Assembly (NCBI GenBank): GCA_031553075.1
Contig: JAVBLX010000069.1
Span: forward strand, 1-64,000
Direction: 5' to 3'
Length of the DNA: 64,000 bases
Origin: DIGJ01 sp031553075
GTDB lineage: Bacteria > Bacillota > Clostridia > Lachnospirales > Lachnospiraceae
Translations under genes and position numbers: made by a program
The notes under the pieces: model-generated
Seen by the model: the letters and a program-made list of their open reading frames with translations, nothing else
Told to the model about the DNA's origin: nothing
Database searches by the model: none
Shown: positions 18,953 to 27,435 of the stretch, in pieces
Layout of the letters: every line of letters begins with the position of its first letter
Position numbering within the stretch: position 1 is the first letter of the stretch

Positions 18953-19098
18953 GTTATTTATTTGGAATGAGTTAACTGAGAACAGTCGATGCCATTGAAT
19001 GTACTTGTGTTTTATGGTGAGTTTGGTAAGCTGACTATGTACTTTCATTTTTTAAGATAAAGTTTGATGTTTTGGTATGCACAGATAGGAGTTATGCA

Positions 19099-19833
19099 AT
19101 GGATGATTGGAAGCGAATTGAAGAGGTCGTTGGTAAGCTTGGTATTGAATTGTGTGAGCATCAGTGCAGGCAGTTTTTGAATTATTATGAGATATTGGTA
19201 GAGTGGAATGAATTTATGAATCTCACTGGAATTACAGATTATGAAGAGGTGTTGGTTAAGCATTTTGCTGATAGTCTTGAATTGATTAAGGTTTTGCCAT
19301 TGAATGAATTTTCAGATACTTATCGAGTATTGGATTTAGGGACAGGAGCTGGTTTTCCGGGAATGCCTTTGAAAATTGCGTTTCCTGATTTGCAGATGAC
19401 CCTTTTAGATTCCTTAAATAAGAGAGTTAATTTTTTGAATGAGGTAATTAAAAGGCTTGAGCTTACTGGTATTACTGCAATTCATGGACGTGCGGAGGAT
19501 TATGGAAGACAAAAGGATTACCGTGAACAGTATGACCTTTGTGTTTCAAGAGCGGTTGCTAATTTAGCAACGCTTTCTGAATATTGTATCCCTTATGTGA
19601 AAAAACAAGGATATTTTATTCCGTACAAGTCAGGTAAAATTGAAGAGGAACTTAAGGAGTCAAAAAGGGCAGTTGAAACTTTTGGTGGAGTGATTGAGAG
19701 GGTAGAAACTTTTAATTTGATGGATACGGACATGGGGAGATCTTTTGTTGTAATTCATAAAGAAAGAAATACACCAAAGCAGTATCCCAGAACTGCCGGC
19801 AAGCCAACTAAAGAACCAATTAGAAATAGCTAA
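19099..19833 (+). CDS. rsmG: 16S rRNA (guanine-527-N7) methyltransferase RsmG
   Basis: A 244-residue SAM-dependent methyltransferase (GidB). The SAM-binding motif is VLDLGTGAGFPGMPLKIAFP, and VSRAVANLATLSEYC is the family signature. ATG at 19099 with ATAGGAG seven bases upstream is chosen over the TTG at 19072. The C-terminal tail (RNTPKQYPRTAGKPTKEPI) is also typical. It modifies G527 (E. coli numbering) in the decoding region of the 30S subunit. Confidence 0.95.
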   Translation: MDDWKRIEEVVGKLGIELCEHQCRQFLNYYEILVEWNEFMNLTGITDYEEVLVKHFADSLELIKVLPLNEFSDTYRVLDLGTGAGFPGMPLKIAFPDLQMTLLDSLNKRVNFLNEVIKRLELTGITAIHGRAEDYGRQKDYREQYDLCVSRAVANLATLSEYCIPYVKKQGYFIPYKSGKIEEELKESKRAVETFGGVIERVETFNLMDTDMGRSFVVIHKERNTPKQYPRTAGKPTKEPIRNS

Positions 19834-19858
19834 AACAGTAAAGGCGGGATAAATTATT

Positions 19859-20320
19859 ATGATAGAAGGTAAGTATTTATTTGGAGCAGATGATGATTTG
19901 ACGGAGGTATTTGATATCCGTAGAAAAGTATATGTGGAAGAGGAAAATTTATCGGAAGAAGCGGAATTTGATAAATTTGATGAGTTTTGTGTACACGCTA
20001 TTATTTCGGTAAAGGGTAAGAAGCTGGGAACCGGGCGTATCCTTTATGACGGTGATTCTTATCGTATCAGTCATATTGCTATTATTAAGGAAGAGCGTGG
20101 AAATGGATATGGAGATTTTTTGGTTCGTATGCTGATTGATAAGGCTTTTTTGTCTGGAGCTCAGAGCGTTATTGTTGGTGCTAAATTAAATGCAATAAAA
20201 TTTTATGAAAAGATTGGGTTTAATAAAATTTCTGAAGTGTATACAGATGGAATTGGAATAGAGAGAATTGATATGGAAGTATCAAGAATGTCTTTATGTA
20301 AACAGTGTGGCATGGAGTAA
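19859..20320 (+). CDS. GNAT family N-acetyltransferase
   Basis: A 153-residue protein with the GNAT acetyl-CoA site at about residues 70-90 (ISHIAIIKEERGNGYGDFLV, the R/Q-x-x-G-x-G/A pattern given by ERGNGYG). KFYEKIGF follows near residue 125, the usual beta5-alpha4 landmark. Substrate unknown; the ElaA-like layout (an N-terminal VFDIRRKVYVEEE segment) suggests a small molecule or peptide acceptor. It ends in QCGME with a nearby Cys pair. It follows rsmG by 25 bases and is closed by a strong terminator. Confidence 0.85.
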   Translation: MIEGKYLFGADDDLTEVFDIRRKVYVEEENLSEEAEFDKFDEFCVHAIISVKGKKLGTGRILYDGDSYRISHIAIIKEERGNGYGDFLVRMLIDKAFLSGAQSVIVGAKLNAIKFYEKIGFNKISEVYTDGIGIERIDMEVSRMSLCKQCGME

Positions 20321-20327
20321 AGCAAAA

Positions 20328-20361
20328 GGGATGTCACAAATCAAGTATTTTGTGACATCCC
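20328..20361. terminator. Bidirectional terminator between the GNAT gene and the hydrolase-like gene
   Basis: A perfect 13-base inverted repeat (GGGATGTCACAAA / TTTGTGACATCCC) with a short loop, between two convergent genes. The flanking T-tracts are short, so strength comes from the long stem. Confidence 0.7.
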
Positions 20362-20378
20362 TATAGATACAAAATGGG

Positions 20379-21332
20379 TTAACTCAAATATATGTCTAAA
20401 AGACCTGCAAACTCAGCAGGTTTTTCTAATTGTGGTAGATGTTTGGTTCCTTTAATGATATCCCACTCAATGGAAGGATTAAGTTCTGTATATTGATTTA
20501 GAGTTTCTGTAATATTTGTTTCCTGTTCCCCGGCAATAATGTATATGCTATGATTAATCTCTTTTAATCCATGAATAAAATTTGTGTTTGTATAATGACA
20601 CTTTATACTGGAATACATTGATTTGGAAGAACTTCCTCCCAGATGAGCGGCTTCATGGTAAGCATTTATATAGCGATTTGGTATGGATAAACTGTTTGCA
20701 AAATATTTATTTTGAAATGATTCTGTAATAAAAGGTTTCGATACTGCTGTATTATAAATAAAAGTTCCAAGGATTGGAAAATCAATTATAAATTTTAGAA
20801 AGGAATGCTTTGTCTTGGGATACTTTCCAATGGTAGAAAGATTGTCCGGATTGACCAGAATCATGTTTTGGAACAGGTTCTTATCCATATAGCAGCTCAT
20901 AATAACAGCGGGAGCGGCATGGCCAGTGACAACAACATCCGTTTTATGTTTTATTACATTTTTGATAAAATCTGAAATCAATTGCACATATAAATAATTG
21001 GTATATGTCATCTTCGGTTTGTCGGAGCGTCCACATCCCAGTAAATCCAATGAGTATACAGTGTGATAAGGTTCCAGCCGTGCCTGGATTTCTTTCCATT
21101 CAAATTCAGAACTGGTACAGTCTAAATCATGGATTAGTAATACGGGACTGCCATTTCCCCTTTTGGTATAAAATACTTTTCCGAACCTCCAGTTGTAGAA
21201 GCTGCTTTTATCAGAAAATAATATTTCTTTTACGGTTGACAGAAAAAATAATATTTTATTGATTACATAAATCATTATTACAAACAAGCTTGTGACAAAA
21301 ATAAACAAGGTAATCTTTTTTCCCTTTTTCAT
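20379..21332 (-). CDS. Membrane-anchored alpha/beta-hydrolase fold protein lacking the serine nucleophile
   Basis: A 317-residue protein with one N-terminal membrane segment (about residues 8-35) then an alpha/beta-hydrolase domain. Fold landmarks are present: VLLIHDLDCTSSEF (oxyanion region), YSLDLLGCGRSDKP (96-106) and a C-terminal His in TKHLPQLEKP. The nucleophile elbow, normally G-x-S-x-G, reads G137-H-A-A-P141: Ser is replaced by Ala and the last Gly by Pro. Classic esterase chemistry is therefore unlikely and a binding or scaffolding role is inferred. ATG start at 21332 has AAGGAAGG upstream. It is a single gene on the strand opposite its neighbours. Confidence 0.8.
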   Translation of the reverse strand: MKKGKKITLFIFVTSLFVIMIYVINKILFFLSTVKEILFSDKSSFYNWRFGKVFYTKRGNGSPVLLIHDLDCTSSEFEWKEIQARLEPYHTVYSLDLLGCGRSDKPKMTYTNYLYVQLISDFIKNVIKHKTDVVVTGHAAPAVIMSCYMDKNLFQNMILVNPDNLSTIGKYPKTKHSFLKFIIDFPILGTFIYNTAVSKPFITESFQNKYFANSLSIPNRYINAYHEAAHLGGSSSKSMYSSIKCHYTNTNFIHGLKEINHSIYIIAGEQETNITETLNQYTELNPSIEWDIIKGTKHLPQLEKPAEFAGLLDIYLS

Positions 21333-21588
21333 TATGATTCCTTCCTTCTGATATGATAAAATTTCTCATATTATATTGCCTTAAATTATCACTTATGAGA
21401 AAAAGATGTTTATCTCGTTGTTAAATCTTTCTTATCTCTTTATTATATGTTAATCAAGCAATTGTTACAATAATATTTCTGTTTTTTGTGGAAAAAATTT
21501 TTGAAATATTATATAATAGTGAAAATTGGTTATTTTCCAGTTCACTTTTAGATGCAGATATGTTAAAGTAGTATGGAGATGTAAAATT

Positions 21589-22296
21589 ATGGAAAAGTTT
21601 GAAGACAGTGCAATAACATCAATTTGTATATTGGAAACTCAGGAATTGGAGCGAAAGAGAATATCAATGGAATTACACGACACTACTGTACAAAGTCTGA
21701 CAAATCTAATCCATAAGACCGAATTTGTTGGAAAGTTAATGGACATTGATTTGGTTCGTGCCAAGTTAGAGTTAAATACCATGAGTGATATTATTCGGGC
21801 TTCCATTAATGAGTTAAGAGAAATTATATATGAGTTGAGGCCAATGGCTATTGACGATTTAGGATTAGTTTTGGCATTGGAACAGTACATTCAGCAGTTA
21901 TCAGTTGAAAATGATTTGTTGGATATTACTTTAGAAGTGGACAGTGACGAAAATAGAAATGTTCTGCCAATTATAAATCTTACTTTGTTTCGTGTTATTC
22001 AAGAGGCGTTGACTAATGTGCAAAAACATGCAAGAGCTACTAAAGTAGATATACATTTGTTATACACCGAAGCTACTTTGGAGATTCAAATTCGTGATAA
22101 CGGAGTAGGATTTAATATAGATGATCATATAAAAGAGAAAACACATTATGGATTGTCTATGATGGAAGAGAGAGTAAAACTTCTTTCCGGTTTAATGGGG
22201 GTTGAGTCGGATAGTAATGGCACTAAAATAGAATTGAGTATACCTATTGTTGAGGAGGACAAGAATGAAACCGATAAACATAGTTATTGTGGATGA
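21589..22296 (+). CDS. Soluble NarL-type sensor histidine kinase
   Basis: A 235-residue cytoplasmic kinase with no membrane segment and almost no sensor region. The HisKA_3 dimer domain holds the phospho-acceptor His30 in RKRISMELHDTTVQSL. The ATPase domain has the N-box LFRVIQEALTNVQKHA and G-box RDNGVGF and GLSMMEERV. The start ATG 21589 has GGAGAT upstream; the frame is open further without similarity. It overlaps the response-regulator gene by 32 bases. DegS- or LiaS-like output is plausible; the signal must come from a partner or a cytoplasmic cue. Confidence 0.9.
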   Translation: MEKFEDSAITSICILETQELERKRISMELHDTTVQSLTNLIHKTEFVGKLMDIDLVRAKLELNTMSDIIRASINELREIIYELRPMAIDDLGLVLALEQYIQQLSVENDLLDITLEVDSDENRNVLPIINLTLFRVIQEALTNVQKHARATKVDIHLLYTEATLEIQIRDNGVGFNIDDHIKEKTHYGLSMMEERVKLLSGLMGVESDSNGTKIELSIPIVEEDKNETDKHSYCG

Positions 22297-22909
22297 TCAT
22301 TCCATGATTCGAGAGGGATTAAAGCAACTGTTAGAGTTAGAGGGAGATATTTCTGTAATTGGTGAAGCAGGCGATGGACTTGAGTGTATGACCTTATTAA
22401 ATAAGGTAGTTCCTGATGTTCTACTTTTGGATATAAACATGCCTAATATGAATGGACTGCAGGTTCTGGAGCAATTAAAAAGAGAAAAGAAAAATGTAAA
22501 GGTGCTGATACTGACTATACATAATGAAATTGAGTATTTATTAAAAGCAGTAAATATTGGCGTCAATGGATATGTATTAAAGGATTCAGATTCGTCTGTT
22601 TTGAAAACAGCAATTGGAGCTATTTATAATGGCGAGAATTATATCCAACCTTCCCTCACACCATTACTTAAGGAAAAGATTACGAAGCCACGGACAAATA
22701 TTCGCGACAGTGTTTTGACAAGAAGAGAATTGCAAGTATTGGAGCTGCTGGGAGAGGGTATTTACAACAAGGAGATTGCTGAAAAGCTATTTATTAGTGA
22801 GAAGACGGTAAAAAACCATGTTTCCAGCATCTTTAAGAAAATCGGTGTTTCCGACCGTACACAGGCAGTTGTTTTTGCAATTAGAAATAATATGATTGAT
22901 GTTTTATAG
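22265..22909 (+). CDS. NarL/FixJ-family response regulator
   Basis: A 214-residue transcription regulator. The receiver domain has Asp10-Asp11 and phospho-acceptor Asp56 in DVLLLDINMPNMNG. The C-terminal LuxR helix-turn-helix spans about residues 145-210 (LTRRELQVLELLGEGIYNKEIAEKL..., SEKTVKNHVSSIFKKIGV). ATG 22265 with GAGGAGG upstream lies inside the end of the kinase gene, so translation is coupled. Targets are unknown. Confidence 0.93.
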   Translation: MKPINIVIVDDHSMIREGLKQLLELEGDISVIGEAGDGLECMTLLNKVVPDVLLLDINMPNMNGLQVLEQLKREKKNVKVLILTIHNEIEYLLKAVNIGVNGYVLKDSDSSVLKTAIGAIYNGENYIQPSLTPLLKEKITKPRTNIRDSVLTRRELQVLELLGEGIYNKEIAEKLFISEKTVKNHVSSIFKKIGVSDRTQAVVFAIRNNMIDVL

Positions 22910-22917
22910 GATAAAAG

Positions 22918-22949
22918 CAAATGTTTCACGTGAAACATTTGTTTTTTTT
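22918..22949 (+). terminator. Terminator hairpin that contains a parS site
   Basis: A 24-base perfect palindrome (22918-22941) is followed directly by eight T (22942-22949), a canonical intrinsic terminator for the two-component operon. Its core is the parS sequence described next, so one DNA segment serves two possible roles. Confidence 0.7.
22922..22937. promoter_or_regulatory. parS centromere site 1
   Basis: Exact match to the 16-base parS consensus TGTTTCACGTGAAACA, the binding and loading site for ParB in Firmicutes. It lies 80 bases before parA. Confidence 0.93.
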
Positions 22950-23016
22950 ATATAGCAATGTTGAAAAAAAAGTGATATAATAAAAGATAGTCAACAAGAG
23001 AAGAAGGAGAAATCAG

Positions 23017-23793
23017 ATGGGAAGAATTATAGCAGTTGCAAACCAGAAGGGTGGCGTTGGTAAAACAACAACGGCAATTAACCTTTCCGCATGTCTGGCT
23101 GAAAAAGGTAAAAAAATATTAACCATAGATGTCGACCCACAGGGAAACTGCACCAGTGGATTAGGTGTAGATAAGAGCCAAGTAGAAAATTCAGTTTATG
23201 AATTAATGATTGGTATGTGTACGATTGAAGAATGTATTATTCCAAATGTGATGCAAAATATCTCACTAATATCCTCTAATGTAAATTTGGTTGGTGCAGA
23301 AATAGAGTTGATTGGCATTGAAGAAAAAGAGTTTATTATGAAGAAAAGCGTTGACAAAGTCAAAGATAATTATGATTATATTATTATAGACTGTCCGCCT
23401 TCTCTGAATACTTTGACAGTAAATGCTATGACTACAGCAGATACTGTTTTAGTGCCCATTCAATGTGAATATTATGCATTGGAGGGTTTGACCCAGTTAA
23501 TACATACAATAAATTTAGTGAAAGAAAGATTGAATCCATATCTTGAAATAGAAGGTGTTGTGTTTACTATGTATGATGCAAGGACGAATTTGTCTTTGCA
23601 AGTGGTTGAAAATGTTAAAAGTAATTTAAGACAAAACATATATAAGTCAATTATTCCAAGAAGTGTAAGATTAGCCGAGGCACCAAGTCATGGGTTGCCT
23701 ATCACATCGTACGACCCTAAGTCTACTGGAGCTGAGGCGTATCGGGATTTAGCAGATGAAGTTATTGCCAAGGAGGAAGAATATTTATGGTAG
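23017..23793 (+). CDS. parA: Chromosome partitioning ATPase ParA (Soj)
   Basis: A 258-residue deviant Walker ATPase. The motif KGGVGKTTTAINLS lies at residues ~10-23, Walker B is DYIIIDCPPSL, and RSVRLAEAPSHGLPI is the conserved C-terminal signature of chromosomal Soj. It lacks the N-terminal helix-turn-helix of plasmid ParA. In B. subtilis this protein also controls DnaA, which fits the location. The stop overlaps parB by seven bases. Confidence 0.96.
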   Translation: MGRIIAVANQKGGVGKTTTAINLSACLAEKGKKILTIDVDPQGNCTSGLGVDKSQVENSVYELMIGMCTIEECIIPNVMQNISLISSNVNLVGAEIELIGIEEKEFIMKKSVDKVKDNYDYIIIDCPPSLNTLTVNAMTTADTVLVPIQCEYYALEGLTQLIHTINLVKERLNPYLEIEGVVFTMYDARTNLSLQVVENVKSNLRQNIYKSIIPRSVRLAEAPSHGLPITSYDPKSTGAEAYRDLADEVIAKEEEYLW

Positions 23794-24677
23794 CCCAGAA
23801 AAAAGGTTTAGGAAGAGGATTGAATTCCATGATTCCTGAAAAAACTGAACCAGTTAAAACGGAAAACAAAAGTGAGGACGATGTTTCACGTGAAACATTA
23901 ATTGGAATAAATGAAATAGAGCCAAACAAATCACAGCCAAGAAAGAAGTTTGATGAAGATGCATTGCATGAATTATCAGAATCCATAAAGCAATATGGCA
24001 TTATCCAACCGCTTGTATTACAGAAAAGAGAAAATTTCTATGAGATTATTGCTGGCGAGAGAAGATGGCGAGCTGCTAGAATAGCTGGTGTTAAAAAAGT
24101 CCCTGCAATCATAAAAAATTATTCGGAACAGGAAATTGCAGAGATTTCAATTATTGAAAATATTCAAAGAGAAGACTTAAATCCTATTGAAGAAGCATTA
24201 GCATTTCAAAGACTAATTAAAGAATTTAGTTTAAAGCAGGATGAAGTAGCAGAAAGAGTATCAAAAAGTAGGACGGCGATTACTAACTCTATGCGTCTTC
24301 TAAAGTTGGACGAAAAGGTTCAACAGATGTTAATTGATGATATTATTTCTGGTGGACATGGACGAGCTTTGTTGGCAATCGAAGATATGGAGGTACAGTA
24401 TACAGCGGCTCTAAAAGTTCTGGATGAAAAGCTTAGTGTAAGAGAAACAGAAAAATTGGTTAAGAAAATATTAGCAGGTGATGTTACTAAAAAGAAACCA
24501 GAGAAATTGTCAGATGAGTTTATCTATCGTGATTTAGAAGAAAAAATGAAAACGGTTACAGGCACAAAGGTATCAATTAATCGAAAAGATAAGAATAAAG
24601 GAGTTATAGAAATTGAATATTATTCACAAGATGAGTTAGAACGATTGGTTGATATGGTAACGTCCATGAACAAATAA
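23787..24677 (+). CDS. parB: Chromosome partitioning protein ParB (Spo0J)
   Basis: A 296-residue CTPase and parS-binding protein. The N-terminal GLGRGLNSMIP is the conserved Soj-stimulating peptide. The CTP-binding ParB/Srx domain has GERRWRAARIAG and ENIQREDLNPIEEA. A helix-turn-helix follows (SLKQDEVAERVSKSRTAITNSMRLL), then the C-terminal dimer domain. A second parS lies inside the gene. Confidence 0.96.
   Translation: MVAQKKGLGRGLNSMIPEKTEPVKTENKSEDDVSRETLIGINEIEPNKSQPRKKFDEDALHELSESIKQYGIIQPLVLQKRENFYEIIAGERRWRAARIAGVKKVPAIIKNYSEQEIAEISIIENIQREDLNPIEEALAFQRLIKEFSLKQDEVAERVSKSRTAITNSMRLLKLDEKVQQMLIDDIISGGHGRALLAIEDMEVQYTAALKVLDEKLSVRETEKLVKKILAGDVTKKKPEKLSDEFIYRDLEEKMKTVTGTKVSINRKDKNKGVIEIEYYSQDELERLVDMVTSMNK
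23882..23897. promoter_or_regulatory. parS centromere site 2, within parB
   Basis: A second perfect TGTTTCACGTGAAACA, 960 bases from the first. It encodes VSRET in ParB. A parS inside parB (spo0J) is also known in B. subtilis. Confidence 0.93.
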
Positions 24678-24813
24678 AAGATGACATGCTAAAGCAATAA
24701 TATTATTATATTGGTTTGGCATATAGATAGGAGTTAGGTTGAAAGAACGGTAAAACTGTCCTTTCAACATCTTGATTTGTACGTGCGCTAGGGCGCACAG
24801 ATGGGAGTTTAAG

Positions 24814-25314
24814 ATGATAGTATTTGAACAGTTGGGAATTGATATGGGGTATGTCTTACTTGGAACAATAGCTGTGGTATTATTTTTAATGATTATGCTT
24901 ATTGTGTTAATTGCAAAACATAGTGACCTTAAAAAGAAATATAATGAATTTATGAATGGTGAAGATGGTCGTTCTTTAGAGAAGGTCATCGTGGAACGAT
25001 TCAAAGAAATTGATGGAATCAAGGAACATATGTTTGCAATTGATAACCATATAGACTCAATTGATGAATTCCTGCTAAAAACGTTTAATAAAATGGCCGT
25101 TGTTAAGTACGATGCATTTCGTGAAATGGGAGGCAGTTTAAGTTTTGCATTGGCACTGTTGACGGAAACCAACGACGGATGTATCATTAATTCTATGCAC
25201 AGTAGCAGAGAGGGATGTTATACATACGTAAAGAAAATTGTCAAAGGACAATGTGAAGCACCTTTATCGGAAGAAGAAAAGGCGGCATTGGATGCTGCTA
25301 TGAACAGAAGATAA
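24814..25314 (+). CDS. DUF4446 family membrane-associated protein
   Basis: A 166-residue protein with one N-terminal membrane helix (about residues 10-32: YVLLGTIAVVLFLMIMLIVLIA), a helical linker, and a conserved C-terminal domain (KYDAFREMGGSLSFALALL, SMHSSREGCYTYVKKI, LSEEEKAALDAAM). These are hallmarks of DUF4446, commonly found downstream of parB in Clostridia. ATG 24814 with GGGAG upstream is preferred over an in-frame start 14 codons earlier. Function unknown; proximity to ParAB hints at the cell envelope or chromosome segregation but this is unproven. Confidence 0.85.
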   Translation: MIVFEQLGIDMGYVLLGTIAVVLFLMIMLIVLIAKHSDLKKKYNEFMNGEDGRSLEKVIVERFKEIDGIKEHMFAIDNHIDSIDEFLLKTFNKMAVVKYDAFREMGGSLSFALALLTETNDGCIINSMHSSREGCYTYVKKIVKGQCEAPLSEEEKAALDAAMNRR

Positions 25315-25350
25315 ATAGAAAACAGGGGTTGGATAAAAAAAGGATTTTAT

Positions 25351-26415
25351 ATGAGAAAAATCTTAGTGGATAATATAAAAGGAAATGAGAAACTAGCGAA
25401 AAGCATTTTTACAGAAAATGACATTATTTTGATCTCAGAGGGTGTAGTCATTCAAAGGAGTTATATTGATAAATTGAAGCAGTTAAATATTGACTATATT
25501 TATGTGGAAGATGATTTGTCTCGGGGAATATTTGCAGAAGACATTACCGAAATACAGATTAAAGAACAATGTCAGAGTGTCGTAGCAGAAACAATAAACC
25601 GCTATGCATATTCGGGAAATGAAGATTTTCGCAAACTCCAGGATGTTAGCAGGGAAATTATTGAAGATATGCTGGAACAGCCAGAGGTAATGTTTAATAT
25701 ATCGGGAGTTCGTCAGAAAAGTGAACGGATTTATGCCCACTCATTAAATGTTTGTGCATTATCTGTGTTAATTGCATTGCGTATGGGTCTTCCAAAGCAT
25801 AAAATAGAAGAAATAGCTGTGGGCAGTGTGCTCCATGATATTGGATTTTGTAATGTTCCGATGGAAATCAGGAATATGGAATATCATAACTATACGGAAA
25901 AAGAGATGAAAGCAATTCGCATGCATGTAGTGGAGGGCTATTCCATTATCGAAAAGCAGAAGTGGTTGAAGCAATCATCGAAAGAAATTATTTTTGCTCA
26001 TCATGAAAGAGAGAATGGAAGTGGTTATCCTTTGCGTTTAAATGGTGACCGATTAAGGGTTGGGACGAAAATTGTTGCTGTTTGCGACGAATTTGACAAT
26101 TTGGTCTATGGAAATTTTAGTGCAACCATGAAGGTACACGATGCAATGGAATATATTGTAAGTGGTGCGGGTCGAATATTTGATTATGAAGTAATCCGTA
26201 TTTTTAATGAATCGGTAGCAGCCTATCCGATTGGTACCATGGTATTGACCAATGAAAATGAGATTGGTATTGTGTTAAGGCAAAATAGTAAATGTCCAAC
26301 CAGGCCGGTGATCCGCATATTAAAGGATAAAAGTGGTAAGCCTAAGGTTGATTGGGAAGAAAAAGATTTGACGAAGGAACTTACCCTATTTATAAAAGAT
26401 ACTATTGAAGAATAA
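25351..26415 (+). CDS. HD-GYP domain cyclic-di-GMP phosphodiesterase
   Basis: A 354-residue protein. After an N-terminal domain (~1-110) lies an HD-GYP domain with metal ligands His130, His162-Asp163, His192, His217-His218 and the GYP triplet at 225-227 (HHERENGSGYPLRL). The family hydrolyses cyclic-di-GMP. No receiver or membrane segment is visible. It fits with the GGDEF/EAL genes downstream as part of c-di-GMP control of motility. A 29-base gap to the DUF3881 gene suggests co-transcription. Confidence 0.9.
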   Translation: MRKILVDNIKGNEKLAKSIFTENDIILISEGVVIQRSYIDKLKQLNIDYIYVEDDLSRGIFAEDITEIQIKEQCQSVVAETINRYAYSGNEDFRKLQDVSREIIEDMLEQPEVMFNISGVRQKSERIYAHSLNVCALSVLIALRMGLPKHKIEEIAVGSVLHDIGFCNVPMEIRNMEYHNYTEKEMKAIRMHVVEGYSIIEKQKWLKQSSKEIIFAHHERENGSGYPLRLNGDRLRVGTKIVAVCDEFDNLVYGNFSATMKVHDAMEYIVSGAGRIFDYEVIRIFNESVAAYPIGTMVLTNENEIGIVLRQNSKCPTRPVIRILKDKSGKPKVDWEEKDLTKELTLFIKDTIEE

Positions 26416-26444
26416 GACTGAGTATATAGAAAAAGGTGGTGTAA

Positions 26445-27329
26445 ATGGTGCATAGTTATCTAAGGACAGTGGGCTTCAGCAATATTAGGAGTAGAAAAGA
26501 TTTAGACAAAATTATTGGAATTATTATGGATAAACCAACAGAAAAGTATGTAACGAAGATAAGTCCTCTGGAGGTTATGACAGAAATAAAAAGGGAATTT
26601 GCAGAAGGTATGGGTGTTGCCCTGAGGGGGATCTATGATGAAAAAGGTTTTTTTCATTTGGAACACTACTTTCCCTATTTTAATGGCTATGCGGTTACCG
26701 CTAAGGAAGATATCATTATTAATAAAAGAGTAGACACAGATGCATATACGGGAATGTGTGATGATATGAGATTGGGCGTTTCACTCATCTTTTACCTTCA
26801 GAATGCGATTGATTATATTGAATCAAAAAGCAAGGATAGCATGAGCAGGATTATGCCATTGACATTGGCAGCTCTATCGACGGAGGGAAAGATTTTATTG
26901 GGAATCGAAAAGAGCGAAAAGCTGATGGAGACAAAACGTGCGCAGGCTCAAAATCGTAATAAGCTGATCACAGAAGCACGTGCCGGAAATCAGGAAGCAA
27001 TTGATAGCCTTACAATGGATGACATCGATCTTTATGCCATGATTTCCAGAAGAGCAAAAAAAGAAGATATTTATTCTATTGTGGAGCATTCATTTATTCC
27101 CTATGGCTCGGAATCAGATAATTATTCTATTGTTGGAACTATTTTAAACTGGAAGGTGATGACAAATTACCTGACGAACGAAGAAGTATATGAATTGTTT
27201 ATTTGCTGTAATGATTTGAATTATAGTGTATGTATTAATAAAATGGATCTACAAGGGGAGCCCATGGTTGGGCGGCGGTTTAAAGGAAATATTTGGATGC
27301 AGGGAAAGGCGGATTTCACAGAGGTCTAA
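26445..27329 (+). CDS. DUF3881 family protein
   Basis: A 294-residue protein of unknown function with the features of DUF3881, a family known mainly from Lachnospiraceae: N-terminal SYLRTVGFSNI, GMGVALRGIYDEKGFFHLEHYFPY and DDMRLGVSLIFYLQNAIDYI. No membrane or catalytic motif is visible. ATG 26445 has AAGGTGG upstream. Its place between HD-GYP and a REC-GGDEF-EAL gene may be accidental, but all lie on one strand with short gaps. Confidence 0.8.
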   Translation: MVHSYLRTVGFSNIRSRKDLDKIIGIIMDKPTEKYVTKISPLEVMTEIKREFAEGMGVALRGIYDEKGFFHLEHYFPYFNGYAVTAKEDIIINKRVDTDAYTGMCDDMRLGVSLIFYLQNAIDYIESKSKDSMSRIMPLTLAALSTEGKILLGIEKSEKLMETKRAQAQNRNKLITEARAGNQEAIDSLTMDDIDLYAMISRRAKKEDIYSIVEHSFIPYGSESDNYSIVGTILNWKVMTNYLTNEEVYELFICCNDLNYSVCINKMDLQGEPMVGRRFKGNIWMQGKADFTEV

Positions 27330-27435
27330 CGTAATTACTTTACTATACTGAAGCCATGAAGTTAAAGGTTGAATAAAAATGTGTATTCGACTAAGAGATT
27401 TCAGCGTGGGACACAACGCGCAGATGGAGACACAA

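Noticed and set aside
18990..19063. Small ORF (~23 codons, MPLNVLVFYGEFG...) between mnmG and rsmG
   Set aside because: No ribosome-binding site, and no family recognised; most likely chance.
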